Assembly (NCBI GenBank): GCA_034769895.1
Contig: CM068367.1
Location: 1,312,821,046 to 1,312,885,045, forward strand
Length of the DNA stretch: 64,000 nt
Direction: 5' to 3'
Origin: Magicicada septendecula
Lineage: Eukaryota; Arthropoda; Insecta; Hemiptera; Cicadidae
Both the position numbers and the translations under genes were made by a program. Within the stretch, counting starts at the first letter, position 1. Each line of letters begins with the position of its first letter. Positions 32,445 to 45,871 of this stretch are shown here, in pieces. The notes beneath the pieces are model-generated. The model was not told where the DNA came from and did not search any database. It was given only the letters and a program-made list of their open reading frames with translations.

Positions 32445-35400
32445 GCTGCTGAACAAGTTAGTCGCAGGCAGCCATTCATCGTATAGGGCAGTTCTCGTGT
32501 GCGTCTTCTTCACCTATGGCAGGCTAAGTGCTTAAGACTCACCGGTAAGTGCTTACATAATGTTACACAATGATTTGGTAGTAAAGAAATATTTAAATTA
32601 AAAATGTATTCAACCAGATGCGAACGTTAGAATGCTCGTGGTTCGATCAGATGTGTGTGTGAGTATTAAGAAATTTAATCGATGTTATAGTATTTGGATA
32701 CCGCCTGTAATTGTTTTAATCATTGTCCATTCAGCCAGGTATAAAGATGTAACTAAATTAAGTACGTTAGTGAGACCTGTATCTTGTCGGTTATGCATGA
32801 ACACGCACTGCTGACCGGAAGTGTGAACTTTCTTTTAATTAAATCAGTTAAAGGTAAATTTTAAGACCACCCTAGATGAAGTACTGTAATTCTTTTAATT
32901 GTGTGTAGCTGAGAGGGCCTTTTAATGTGTTCATTATTTGCTAAAATTGTGATTAAAGATATCACCACATGGCAAGAGGGCGAGGAACGTGTCAGGTTAT
33001 GTCGCTGCCGGTTAATGCCGGTGTGCGTTCCTCATTACTATGCTTGGTTATGAGTTCATGATTATCATTGAGTTACAAATAATTCATATGCAAATTTAAA
33101 ATCATTCTATGCATTATTTTGAGTTGGTTGAGAGCTCCAGTTCAGGTGTTTAATATTGTGATTAAACGAGTACGTACGGTTCAAGTCCCACTGTTGGGTT
33201 CGTCAATTTGTATCGGGACGAGTACGAGCGTCTCGTTATTTTCACACAATGTAAGCCTATTCGTTGCTATGAACGGGTATGTTCCCCTGTCTTTACTCTC
33301 TTAGGTCGTTTTAACTTACTTATATTTAAATATCTGAGATATTTGGAGTTGTGGGATATAGTGATTTAATTAACTAATATTAACTTATCTCTCTAAAAAA
33401 TATCAGTGTTAGTGTACTTGAAACTTAAATAATTAATGTGTTATTCTGTAATTTCGTTCAACCCTATTATACCTTGAAGAGAATTATGTATAATTTTGTA
33501 TTTTTACGCTCTCTCTTTGGTGTCGGAGAATTCCGCTATAAGCGCTGTATACCGGAGCAACGAAACTCTGAGGTTATTTCACTGTTTATGTTAACCAATT
33601 ATTCTATACTTAGTCAGTTACTTTTTTATTCCCAACTCATTAAATCATACTCCAAATGACAAGATTTTGCAACTATACAAAGGTTCTTTATTTGTTTACT
33701 TCTTCAACATTGAATAAGATATGTTCTAGCTGGCATACACATAGGCTATAGATTGCGTGAATCGATTATTAATCAGTCCGATACTTTATTTAGATTCGGT
33801 TATATAATGTGTTTTAATTTGTAATTATCCTAATTCAGGGTGTGTGAAGTTGTAACTGTGGGGAAGATTAAAAATACATAGATAAGAATGCAAGATTTAC
33901 AAATTTGAAGTGTTGTGTAGTTAATATGATTTATACAATAATAATTTACCAGACTAGAACGAAGCGAATCTTGTAGGCGCTTGTTTGATAACCTTACTGT
34001 CCTGGATGATTATGCCGTACGATATTCTTTCTTCGGTTTAATAAAATGGAATTCTTGTCCTGTCCACCTCGGAAATACAGCTCTCTGGATTGATTTACAG
34101 CCCGATTGATGCTCCTTCTGCAATTTCTGGATCCAAGTACGTTCTTCTCTCGGTTGAAGCAATTAGTGATGTTCCGTGTATTTGAAAGGTTATAATTTCC
34201 AGTGTAGTGTATATTATTGGTTGTGATACAGTTAATTCTTTATATTGGGTTTAATATATTATCAACTCCTTTCGGATATGGGACAATTCAAGTCCTTCCT
34301 TGTAGAACCCAGTTATTTATTTTTTATTGTGCTATCATATTATAGCCTCGTTTGGTTAAACTGTACTGGCGTAAGTCAATGAGATTATCTTTAGTATTTT
34401 GGTGTTTTATAATAGTATCAAATGCTTTAGTATATATTCCAATTATATTAGATATTTCTTAGGTTCTTTAATCTAATCCCATTCAGATCATAAAAAGCAA
34501 TAATTGAAAATCAACAACTCCTTCATTTCCTGTAGTCCATAGCAACCCACTATTTTTCTTCCTTCTACATGTTTTGTATATAGTGTTTATTTCATATATT
34601 TTTTGTCTATTCCTTATTAATTTGCTATCATATCGGAATATAACTTTACCGATAATTGGTTTATTATTTTCTACACATACTCTGCTGGTTTTTTGATATG
34701 AGCCTGTTTCTTTTATATTTACTACCTTTTCGATATCAAACGTTATCAATCGATATCATGGCATTGTGGCATTATCATAATTTGTATAAATTGACATGGT
34801 TTATTATATATCATTACGAATTTAATGTTTTTTCCTAGCTCTTCGAAACTGTATTCATTAATTATTATTAATTTATGTACCTAACCTTTATGTTATGAGT
34901 GGTTATATAGTGTTTTTGGCTGTTAGGCCTTTTATTGTATACGGACCTACCTGTGTTTATAACTGGTAAACAACTATAGCCCTTTTACATAAATTCATAC
35001 ATATAATCAAATCTTAACTATTAACATTTACATAAACAATTATTCTTTTCCTATCTAATGACAATTTTATCTTGATCTATGGATCACATATAAGACAATT
35101 GAAATCTATTAACGCTAACTAGCTGCTTCACACATCATTCTACAACAGTAATTGAATAATACATCTTATTTCATTACCTTTCATTAACTCAACAAGTAAT
35201 TGGTATAACATAACATAAACTTTATCATAACATTCGTTGTCACAAAATAATATCACTTAATTCAGAATGCTTACTTGCTATTGCTATAAGGTAAATTATT
35301 GTTTCATTTTTGTTTACTTTCATGGTCGTTTACTTTGACAATTTCTGTACTATTCTACTTCTTACATTTCTCATCAGTATCACATTGATTTACTTTTCAC

Positions 35401-35769
35401 TGAACATAGATCATTAACTATTATCTAACTTACAGGTTTGTTTATTCTCGTTATTTCTACCTTGCATCCTTATTTATCTTTATCTATCATTATAAATGTA
35501 ATTATTAGACTTTTGTTTTATCATGGGGTTAGATATTGACTTGCTTTTTATTTTGTTAATATAATATTTATGTAACATGGATGCCAGCATTTCTGTTGCG
35601 TTACAATATACATGACTAGTGTGCAAGTTTTAGTGGACAGTTTTTTAATCTTTTTGAATCATTAGGGTTCTCGCCCTAGAAACGGAGATCTGGCCACAGC
35701 TTGGTGTACTGCCGCCTCCACCAGCCATGAACCACAAGAAACTTCGTCTGTCCCGAGGAGGGAGCGAGC
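32445..35769. other. Unassigned AT-rich segment inside the inverted-LTR composite
   Basis: No protein family was recognised in any frame. A donor-like CCGGTAAGTG occurs near 32540. The minus-strand frame 34483-34749 has no motif I know. The last 130 bp, next to the inverted LTR, are GC-richer and could be internal sequence of another E-family copy, but they match no part of the E copy on the left. Confidence 0.5.
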
Positions 35770-35968
35770 TGTTTATTCGATGGAGATATAGCGGCGACTG
35801 ATACATTCTCCAGCTCTCATAACGAAACCTAAAATTCGCCACCAGATCGCGTCATCGTCGAAGCACTGCCTTCGAAATTGCGTTTACCCACTCGTGCCGT
35901 GACATTTATCCGTAGACGAAAACTAGTATAGTATTTCTCCGAACGCCGGCTCGGCAAACGCCGGCACA
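35770..35968 (-). repeat. Element E LTR in inverted orientation
   Basis: 199 bp, the reverse complement of 28334-28533 with a few changes. Its TGTGCC start faces outward at 35968. The four bases that follow (GTTT at 35969-35972) repeat those before 28334, so the whole 7,635-bp segment looks like one insertion with two U3 ends outside. Confidence 0.8.
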
Positions 35969-37140
35969 GTTTCATTATATGCTTTACCGCGTAAATACCA
36001 ATATCATTGCTACTACATTTAATGCTATCTGTTTCCATGTTGTTTTCTGATGGTGGATTTCTACTGAGTACATCAGCTACCAAGTTGTCTTTTGTTTTAC
36101 AATATTGTATTTCAAATTGATACTCTTGTATAGCCAAGATCCAATGAGTCAGACGAGCACCTAGCAATTTACACTTTAATAAAAATACTAACGCCTTATT
36201 GTCGGTGATTATAGTAAGTTTAGCACCCAGAATATAACTTCTAAACTTTGACAGGCTATGCACTATCGCTAATAGCTCTTTTCTGTTGTGAAATAGGTTA
36301 ATTCTGCCCCTTTAAGTGTGCGACTTACAAATCCTAATACCGCTTTTTGGCCCTTCTCATCGATCTGATACAAGTGTGCTCCAATAGCAATATTACTGGC
36401 GTCTGTTTGCAAGTAAAATCTTTCTCCTATCCTTCGATGATTTAATACAACAGTATTTATAAAAAGACTTTTCACTTGTTCCAGCGCTTCATCGTGGTCC
36501 TTTGTCCACTTCCATTTAATCCCTTTATTTAACAACTTTAACAATGGAACAGTACTTTCCGCGTATTTACTTGTAACTTCTGATAGTAGTTAGCTAAACC
36601 TTGAAATGACTTTAGCTGCTTACAGTTCTTTATTACACTTACCGACTTCCAATGCTTATACTCTTTAATACTTACATTTATTTTATTTTTATTAATTTCC
36701 ATCGTAATGGTATTTCTTTTAAAATGTATTTCTGCTTTCCATTCAAGTAATGTATCTACCCCAATAATACAATCATGAATGAGTTTCGGGACTATAAGAG
36801 CTACAATTTGGGTTTGGTTACCATTTATACTGACAGGTAAATATATTTGTTCAGTTATCTTTTGCATTTTGGCTCCAGTGGCTCCCTGTACATTACAATG
36901 TTTTACGGGTAGTCTGGGACAATTTTGCAACTGACAATTATCTACAAACTTTGAGCTGACACAGGTAACTTCACTGCCAGTGTCTATAAGCGCTCTTACT
37001 AGTAGATTACTGATCTTACAAATTATTTCTGGACATTCAGGATAATGGTTTCTACCCACTTCTTCCTCTTCTTTTAACAAGAACTCCCTATCGCTCACTT
37101 GTTTTATATTATTAGTTACGTTCTTTTTACCTGTTTTCTT
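35969..37140 (-). pseudogene. Family A pol, copy 2: protease and RNase H, RT deleted
   Basis: The minus strand keeps a protease with intact A-L-I-D-T-G-S-E-V-T, unlike copy 1, followed by the I-I-G-V-D-T-L-L flap-side block. It shows the same junction into C-K-Q-L-K-S-F-Q-G-L-A-N-Y-Y as copy 1, so the RT palm is missing at the same point. The RNase H blocks Q-T-D-A-S and I-I-T-D-N-K-A-L are present. Single-base frameshifts occur near 36270 and 36560. The frame is cut at 35969 by element E; the remaining 3' parts lie at 28282-28333 and 20693-21243. Confidence 0.8.
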
Positions 37141-37212
37141 TGGTTGTTTAACTGCAGGTAATGGTAGGTTTAGTTTTGTTTCTTTTCTACCTGCAGTGGT
37201 TTCCCATTTCCC

Positions 37213-38806
37213 GTATTCATTTTACTAGTCGACGGTTGCTGCTAGGTAGAGGTTATAGTTGTTTTACATACTTTATACCCTTTATTTGGTTTGTTTTCTA
37301 CACTCCTACTTCTACCCTTCTCCTCCAATTCCGGTCGATTTTGTGGTTTATTACCCGGATATGGGGTAAACTTTTTTTCTTTCTGGCGTTCATTATCTCT
37401 CCTCTTATTTGAGTAGAAAGTTGGTTCTTGATGATCACCTCTAGAGTAGTTACTCAGCTGATTACTTACACGCTGTAGGTCCCTCTCTAAATCTTGACAC
37501 TCATCTACAACCATTATGAACTTTTCTACAGTATCCACTCCTCTAGTAGTGGTTGCTACTCTTGTGCGTTCTGAGAAATGACGCGCTAGCTTATATACTA
37601 GGTCTCTCTCTTCTATTGGTGGTGTTAGATGCTTGACTTGCGCCATTACATTTAGTATATAATTGGTGGTTGTCATATTCATTGACGGATGATATTTACC
37701 AAATTCTAAATGATCGCGTACCCTTCTTTGTATCTGAACATTCCAGTACTGAGCAAGGAATTTTTCTCTGAAGTCTGAGTAGGTGTGGACTCTGTCCGAG
37801 ATGACTTTCCACCACGTACCAGCCCAATTCTTGAGAAATCGGCCTAACATTTCCTTCTTATCCTCGTCGTCCATCAGTGGATTTACACGAGCTACATATG
37901 CCTCAAACAGCTTTAGGAATTCCACAGGATTCTCATGTGGGTTTACTGAAAATGCAAGGTTTTCCGGTTCTTCCTTATAGCCGCCACACCTCACTACTTT
38001 GGTTTGCTGTGACTTCATTGCTTTAGTCAGATCTTCCCACATTACCTTCAACTGCTGTTCCACCTTTTGATGTACTTCGTCACTGTTAGCCTTACTCTCT
38101 ACCTGTTTCTTAACTTCTTTAATATTTTCTCCCAGTTGGGTACACTCTTCCCTAGTATTCTGGATTTCTTCTTTATGTAGAAGCGATTGTGTTTTTAATT
38201 CAGCTGTTACTTCACTGAATTGTTGATTAATGAGGGTTACTTTCTGTTCTAACCTTCCATGAAATTCGTTTCTAAACTTATTTAGTTTTTCGTCTTGGCG
38301 GCGAAAATTAGTGTTTACTTGTTTTCTAAATTCCTCTAACGTAGTTTTAACCTCTTCGGTATGCTTATCAAACCTACTATTACTCTCATCTATTTTATTA
38401 TTAGTACTATCTAATTTACTAGCTAGATTAGATACTTCTTCATCTATTTTAAATGCAGCTTCTTTACTACTTTGTTCTATTTGGCTAGACAAATTTTCGT
38501 TTATTTGTTTCATTTCACTAGACAAATATTTATTAGTTTGCTCTATTTTATTATTAACATCAGTTATTAATTTTTGATTACTTTCTTCTAACTTTTATTA
38601 TTTTCATCAATTTTATTATTGGTACTTTCAATTTTACTATTTAATTGACTACTTGTACTTTCAATTTTACTTTCTATTTTTTCAATTTTACTATTTGTAT
38701 TTTCAATTTTACTTTCTATTTTACCATTATTTTCATCCATTTTAGTGGTCAACTGCTTAAACATTTGCTCAATTGCTGCCATATCTACTGCTGATGATTT
38801 AGCCAT
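37213..38806 (-). pseudogene. Family A gag, copy 2
   Basis: Starts at the ATG at 38806 with M-A-K-S-S-A-V-D-M-A-A-I-E-Q-M-F. One base is missing near 38592, splitting the helical N-terminus into two frames. The first 70 codons show a clean 11-residue repeat (K-I-E-S-T-x-x-x-L-N-S type). The capsid-like region matches copy 1. A Glu codon of copy 1 and B has become TAG at 37242, so the listed frame stops about 30 codons early. Confidence 0.8.
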
Positions 38807-39087
38807 TTTTTATTTTTATTTTTAACAAATTAATTTAACAATTATTTAACAGTTATTTGTAACCTTGAATTCCACTTTTTTTTAATTTATTAATATTACA
38901 ATTTAACTAATAACTTGGGTAATAGTAACGCCAAATTATATAACTTTCTTTTGTGTTTAATCGAGCTTCTGAATTGGCTGCGCCAAATTTATACAAAACT
39001 TATTTCTATATATAAATTTGGTGATTTACTCGTGCCCTGTAGTTGCGGCGACAAATCTATACAACGCCTTATTTCATCTAACACAAT
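38807..39087 (-). other. Family A copy 2 leader and last 24 bp of its 5' LTR
   Basis: Leader sequence like 18864-19131, again with the duplicated primer-site-like unit. Only about 24 bp of LTR end (39064-39087, matching the CTTT-CATCTAACACAAT segment) remain; beyond this the sequence no longer matches the A LTR. The 5' LTR of copy 2 is therefore lost. Confidence 0.65.
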
Positions 39088-42000
39088 ATTAAAGAATTAA
39101 AGAAACCAACATAACATTCACAAGATATACAAGGAACTAAAATTAATATAGTGACCGGAAGAAGTGTAATGATTATTCGAAGATCAATGACAAAGAAACC
39201 AGTGTTTAGCATCATTGAGTGATCACGAACAATAACAGTGAAAACTTAATATAAGTGTAACAACCTGTGATATGATAACCATTTTACCCCAAATAAACAC
39301 CACAAACAATACAAGTGAAAATGTTTATAACAGAGAAAAATGATTAACCATTATAAGTGAAAGAATCCAAGATTAACTAGTTAAAATGCACTGACAATTA
39401 GTGTGACAAGTTTAATCAAGACTGTAACATCATATAGATAATCATTAAGACCACCAAAAGAAATATGAGACAGAACAGTAAATTAATTGTTCATAGGGAA
39501 TAATAATAAGCCTTAAAATGAAATGTGCCTGAATGCCATAGCAAGACAGGACAAAATATAAATGAATTCCAGAACAAACAGTAGCAAATAAGCTAGTTTG
39601 TTAAGTATAAAACAATCAATGTACCAAAAAACTAGGTGCAACACACCAAGAAATGTAATATTATTAGACTAAGAATACCTGTGTTATTGTTTCAACAAAT
39701 AGTGTAAACATGTGTATAACTTAATAATTAAACCATTGTAGTAGAATGCCATAATGAAATGGAAATAGTAGAGTCAAATACTGCATAAGAATATGTTGCA
39801 CATTGTTGTCAGACAACTGACACATAACCTCATAGAAAGTGAACCTATAACATAAAATCATGTATATTAGTTAAACCAAGCAAGTATCCACAATTGTTTC
39901 AAACAAAGACTAATTATGAATAATAATGCAAACTAATAAATACCATGTGTACTAAAATACACAGCAAATGAATCAGATTGAATATGATATCATAAAGACA
40001 AATGAACAGAACCCCAATGTGACAAGATAGTTAGTCAAAAAGCAATATCAAAACTTATCAAAAGATTATGAAAAATGTTATCAGTAGTTAGAGAAATGTC
40101 TAATACTGCTATGAGAACACATCTCAAATGTAATAGTAGTAGTTTAATAATTGAAATATTATAAACTAACTAACTGCACTTGTAAAACCAGATGTAAATA
40201 AACACTATACTATGAATTGAAGAGTTTTCAGATAACAAAAAGTTAATAAATACATTAAACCAACAAGGTACAACAATTGTACACTATTTTAATTAATAAC
40301 ATTATATACCTTGTGTGATAAAATAATTTAAAAAGTGACAAATTAGAGAAATGAGAACAGAAGGTATTTTTGATAATACTATAAGTATATAAAAAATAAC
40401 ATTTTAGCAAAATAAAATGTAAACAAATGTAAATAAATATACATATTAGTGTTAGGATGTCAAACATATGTAATAAGATAAGGAATAATAGCGTTACATG
40501 TATTTATAAACAATCGAATATGGTCGCTATGGACGCCATTACCAGATATTGTTTAAATTGTAATTATGACTATTTTATGTACTAAAATGAAAGAGAAATG
40601 GACTCGAAATGTTTAGTAGTAAGTATTACAGTATAATTGTAACGAAATATGGTGAAACAAACTTATTTATATTAAGAATCACCATATGAGTTTTTGAGAT
40701 GGCTAAGTGAATTAATAATGAACGGATTTAGTGCTTGTTTAGACTTAAAATAAAGCCACAAGTGTCCGCGATTTAATGCCACTACCCAATCGACGATACG
40801 ACAAAAGATAAGAAAGTTATGACAATTACAAACTTTTCAATCATTTTGAGTATCCATGCATACGTCACTCATAGCCTCGAACCCACGCTAAGAATTGTAA
40901 AAAATTAAAAGTTTTATTTGACCAAAGTGTTTTGGGGTTGAGAGTTTGACCTTTTGAACCAATCAAATAGCTTAAAATGACCAGACGAGAAGGAGACGCT
41001 TCGGTGAAGGAATCATTCGTTCTGCATCACTCACAACGGAAGGTCCGCGCAAGAAGTCAGCAAGAGTATTTCAAAATGTGCGCGTCACACACAGTAATAA
41101 GTAAACATACGCTAACCTATACACCACAATATATTATCGAGTGTCCAGTGTATTAAGTGTACAGTGATATAACACGACCAGTGTACAATAAAGGTCATGT
41201 TTTGTGTTTTAAATCAGGGAGTACTATATTTTAATTACTTTAAAAGAAATTAATGAAAAATAATAATTTTCGTTAATAAACGAAAGATATTGTTTTGGAC
41301 TGCACTAGTCAAAAGTACTCAAGTGCTTAAACTATGATGAAAAATTATCAGTACCTAACAAATAATTTGTAGCACAATGATTAATGTAAAAATAAATATT
41401 TTACAATTGAAAAATAATTGAGAAAGGCGGAATTACCTTAGATACCGCTTATCAGTATATAGTATATAGTCACTTACTTGACTAAACTTTTTGAATTAAC
41501 AAATAATTGTTTTATTGTGCAAATATTTTAAATGACTGATAATTATACGTCAAATGACTTATAAATAGAATGTTTAGGATCATATCATTAAGAATTTAAT
41601 AAATAATACACTTATTCTAATTTTACTTACATATACTAGGTAAACTAACCTAGAACTGATGATTATAACTTTGTCACCAAGAAATAATTCTGTTCTTAAA
41701 TAATTTTACTTAAATGAAAGCTATAACAAGAGTTTTTTTCTCCAGATTTTTTCTCTTGTCAGTACATGAGTTTGCTAATTAATGAATAAATAATAATAAT
41801 ATTTTTAACAGTGCAAAGCCCAGAGCACAAGTTGACCATCAACTGCTATATACGTTAGCATAGCGTACGATAGTACGATATATCGGTTATGGTACCGAGT
41901 TTTATAATTTTCAATTTTGTTCTTTCTTATAGTAATATATAATTAAATATTGTTAATTGAAGCCACATCTTGTAATCTGGTATCATGTATCTTCAAAGAA

Positions 42001-45000
42001 CTCACCAATTTGGTAATATAACTGAATAAAGTGAAAATAACCTCGTTCACCAAAAACATTGTACCATACATCAGTGTTACCAGCCTTGAGGTACAGAGAT
42101 CTCAGGAATTATTTAAATTTGTTATTGTTTGTAAACCGATATCATTAATTGTTTTTAAAAAAAGAGTTTATTGCATTTAATAATTGTGAATAAATCCCCA
42201 GTTTATTTACCAGTGGAACAGAGTTTTGATTTCTATATAATAGAAAAGTAGTTTAATTTTTTTCATGAACAGTTCTCTCATAAGGTGGCGGAAGTATTTG
42301 AATGACTGATATCATTCGAATTGCAATTGAACTTTTAATTTATTTTTATTGTGTATGTGCATTCTTTATGATATTCAAACAGAACATCTATGTATGTATG
42401 TCCAGTGTTTTTACAGTAGAAGAAGTCACCATCGAGAACATTGAAGACAGCCACATATGGTAAGTGGGGAGGTTGACACAGTGAAGTGATAAATACTCTT
42501 TTAAACTACAAACTTTAAACGTGAACACCCACACTCATTTTATTAATAATAACATTCTAATAATTATAAACAATAACATTTCGTACTCGACTTGAGTACC
42601 TACACATCAATATCAAGAATCATCAACATTATCTGTTTTGTGACACTATTCATACATGAAGCATTAAGCTTATTATTGTTTTTTCATTTTTTCAGAATAA
42701 TTTTATTGTCATGATAATCAATCTTGTTGGTGACCATAGTTGTCATAGGTTATAAGCCAGGTAAATAATTGAATCCCAATTATTTTGGTGATAAACAATG
42801 TTATTTCTTTTAGGGAACAACGACCTAAGGCTTATTAACTAAATACTATAGTAAATAACTAGTCAAATTGAATGGAACTAGTAGTTAAGCAACATATCAG
42901 ATGATATGACAGAAATAATTTTAATGTTAATAACCAGTTCTTATGTTATGTTATATGTTTAACTATGTTATAAAATCTATGTTGATGTTAGAAGAAATTT
43001 GTTAAAAAATGTTAGCCATGGAAGCATAGAATAGGACTAAATGGTTTGTTAAAAAATGTTAATGTAGAAGGAGGAGAGTAATTTGTAATTTTCAGAGGAA
43101 TTTTGTATTTAATTGTAAGATTTTTTAAATTAACTAAAAAACAAATAATATAATCAGGAGCATACACAAACAACAAAACATAGATTTTCAAAGAATCACC
43201 TAAACATAGGAATTAACTTATAAAAAATAAAATAAATTAACCAAAAGGGTAAAACACTAGGAATTAATATAGGTAAACCATAAAATTGGCACTTTTAGAT
43301 TGTTTTCCCTAATAAATCAAAGGTAATGACCAATTCCAGAAGTATAATATGATTTTGTGATGGTCAAAAGACCCAAATGGTATAAACAGCATAATTTTGT
43401 AAAAACACAGAACATTTATTATGACACACACACAGGGCATATTTGGTATCATTTTAATTGTAATAAAACAAAGAATAACATGCTGTAAATTAAATTAAGA
43501 TAAACTATTTAACAAATAGAGAGTAATATGTACTAGGGTGTAAAAAAATCATGTATTGTAAGAAATATCAGGTCATTTTGACCCCAAAATTCAGTCAAAT
43601 TAGCCAATCAGAAATTAGAGAAATTGACCAAACTAATCAAATTCGAAAGAAAACGTTGACACTGTATTGTTAGCACGAAAGAAGAACGGGTCAGTCCTAT
43701 GTATGGCAGAGTGAAAGTTTACTAAAGTATCAAATCTGAGTGTGCAAGGTTATAAAAAATAAAATTAAAAATTAATAAAAATAATAATAATAATGAAGAT
43801 TTAAGAAGACAGAAAACCAATAATAAGAATAAAAGAAGAAACACATAAAGGAACACAATAAGTATGCAAAACTAATAGCATATAATAATATTTGGTCTAC
43901 CAACAAGGTGAGAAAATCGTTGTCTTATAACCCAACATTAGCGATCACACCACACTAAGAAAAAACATCACAGACACTATTAATTAACACTCCAGTGAAA
44001 GAAAATGAACAGCTAACTATTTTTACAGTAAAAAACTTCATATAATTCCATTCATATTAAGGGAAATGGGTGTATGAACTTTAATACAATAACGAACGTC
44101 TTAATGGTGGCCATGTTGAAATACGTTTAGAAGTGACACCTTCATGTCAAACCAACACACGCGGTGTCAGTGAGCTTCGGTAACGAAGTAGACAATATTT
44201 ATACAATATTACTTAAACAAAATTCAGTTTCTCATGTAAAATTTGATAGAAATTAAGATTAATTTGTAAGTATTGTACTTCGCTACGGCATTTCTGACTT
44301 TTGTAATAGTTCAAAGAACCTTAGAATTAATATAAGTGTTGTAAAAAATTTCAACACAACTAACGATTGTAATTCTCGACCCTAGAGACAAAGTCGATGT
44401 AGTAAATAACGTTTCAAATTTTAAAAACAAATAATTAAATAAAACCGAAGAGTTAACGCAGCAAAAGAGTTTTATTTATTAGATAAATGTATTTTAATTA
44501 ATTTCAGCATTTAATAACAGGAAGAAGACATAGTAAGAATTGAAATAACTTATTGAAGAAGGTGACTCACAGCTAGTCTACCATTGGGTGAATCGATTCC
44601 ACAATCGAACACAAAATTACTTAATAATTATTCAAATTAGAATTTTACCGCGTTTGACAGGGATCGTCTAGACTTCAACGAATTATTAAATTTTGAAGAA
44701 CAATACATTAATTAATTGGGAAACCAAATTTAAACGAATAACCTAATTGAATTAAAGAAATTAAATATACCTTAAAGAAAAAAAATATATATTTTTTTTA
44801 TAAAATATTCCTTTTTTTTTGTAACCAACATTAATAAAATTTATTGAACACGAAAAACACTAAGATCGATTCGGGTAAAATAAAGACAGGTTATAAAATT
44901 AAAGCACTACTTGTACAGAATAATCAATGTCAACATTTTTTTTATAAGTAACTGACTGATTAATTAAACAAACACTTAATGTACTTTATTTTTATTAAAA

Positions 45001-45871
45001 GAAAAGGCCTTTTTTACTGTAGAGAATTCCTCCTATCACAGACTTCCTAAAATTTTGTTTTTAAAAAGAAATCAGTAATGCATTGTCAAGATTAGAAATA
45101 TTCAGTGTTATCTTCACCTTTCAACTACTTGAGCCTTCTTCACTGTTCATTAACAAAACATATTCCATAATAGTGTTTGAATGATTTTTAATATCATACA
45201 TAGTTAACACACTAGTGTTGTAATTTTGGGCAAGGTGGTCCAAATTCCACCCTTCTTTTTATTGTACCACTGGAACTAGATTCATGCTTTAATGATATTT
45301 TTAGACTGTAATGTTTAGACTTTTGTAATATTTTACCAGGTTACACAGTCTATACTGAAAAAATCATATAAGGAGGAGCACTGCTTGTCTTTGAAATGAA
45401 CAGAAGACTTAATTCAAGAGTAGAACTTAGGGAGAAAGAACACAGAAATTATCTGCATATTTTTGTGAAAGTTAGAATGAGAACTCTTCTAAATTTCAGG
45501 AAACATTCCAGCTCACCAGTGATTAGATTGTGGATAGCCTTTCATGTGATTCGTAGAATGCTTCAACACTCAGACAACTTTTCATCAACTTCTTTTTCTT
45601 CTGAGGGCATGCTTAACATCTGATGTTCCAATTAATTCACATCCTTTTAATTAATGCTTCACTCATCTCGACAGAATTTATCTTGCAGTAAAACCAGTCA
45701 TTTATCTTTTGGTGATACATTATGACACTTAAGGAGGCTACATGCTGTACAAAATCCCTTTACAAATTTAAGATTTTGAACGTGTAAACATTATAGTAAT
45801 GTACATAGTTGTGATGTGTTGTTTCTTTAGCCAGACATTTTGGCCATATCTCCTGTAATTCTTCTTCAGTG
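39088..45871. other. AT-rich region without recognisable genes
   Basis: 6.8 kb with no ORF above about 75 codons and no protein motif. Local CpG-richer spots with CCAAT sequences occur near 40960-41060 and 43600-43700. A possible 43-bp exon lies at 42417-42459, between an AG acceptor and a GTAAGTG donor, about 220 bp after an AATAAA near 42190. These are compatible with solo LTRs of the long-LTR clade or with untranslated host exons; I cannot choose. A CTGAAGAAG-led motif (minus strand) ends the region at 45850-45870. Confidence 0.4.

Noticed and set aside
34483..34749. An 88-codon minus-strand frame as a host gene
   Set aside because: There is no recognisable domain, it lies in AT-rich sequence, and no splice signals or neighbouring exons support it.
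28334..35968. DNA transposon with 200-bp terminal inverted repeats
   Set aside because: The repeat also occurs in direct orientation at 32238, is followed by a tRNA-type primer site at 28536 and preceded by a purine tract at 32226. It is an LTR, not a transposase-recognised terminus.
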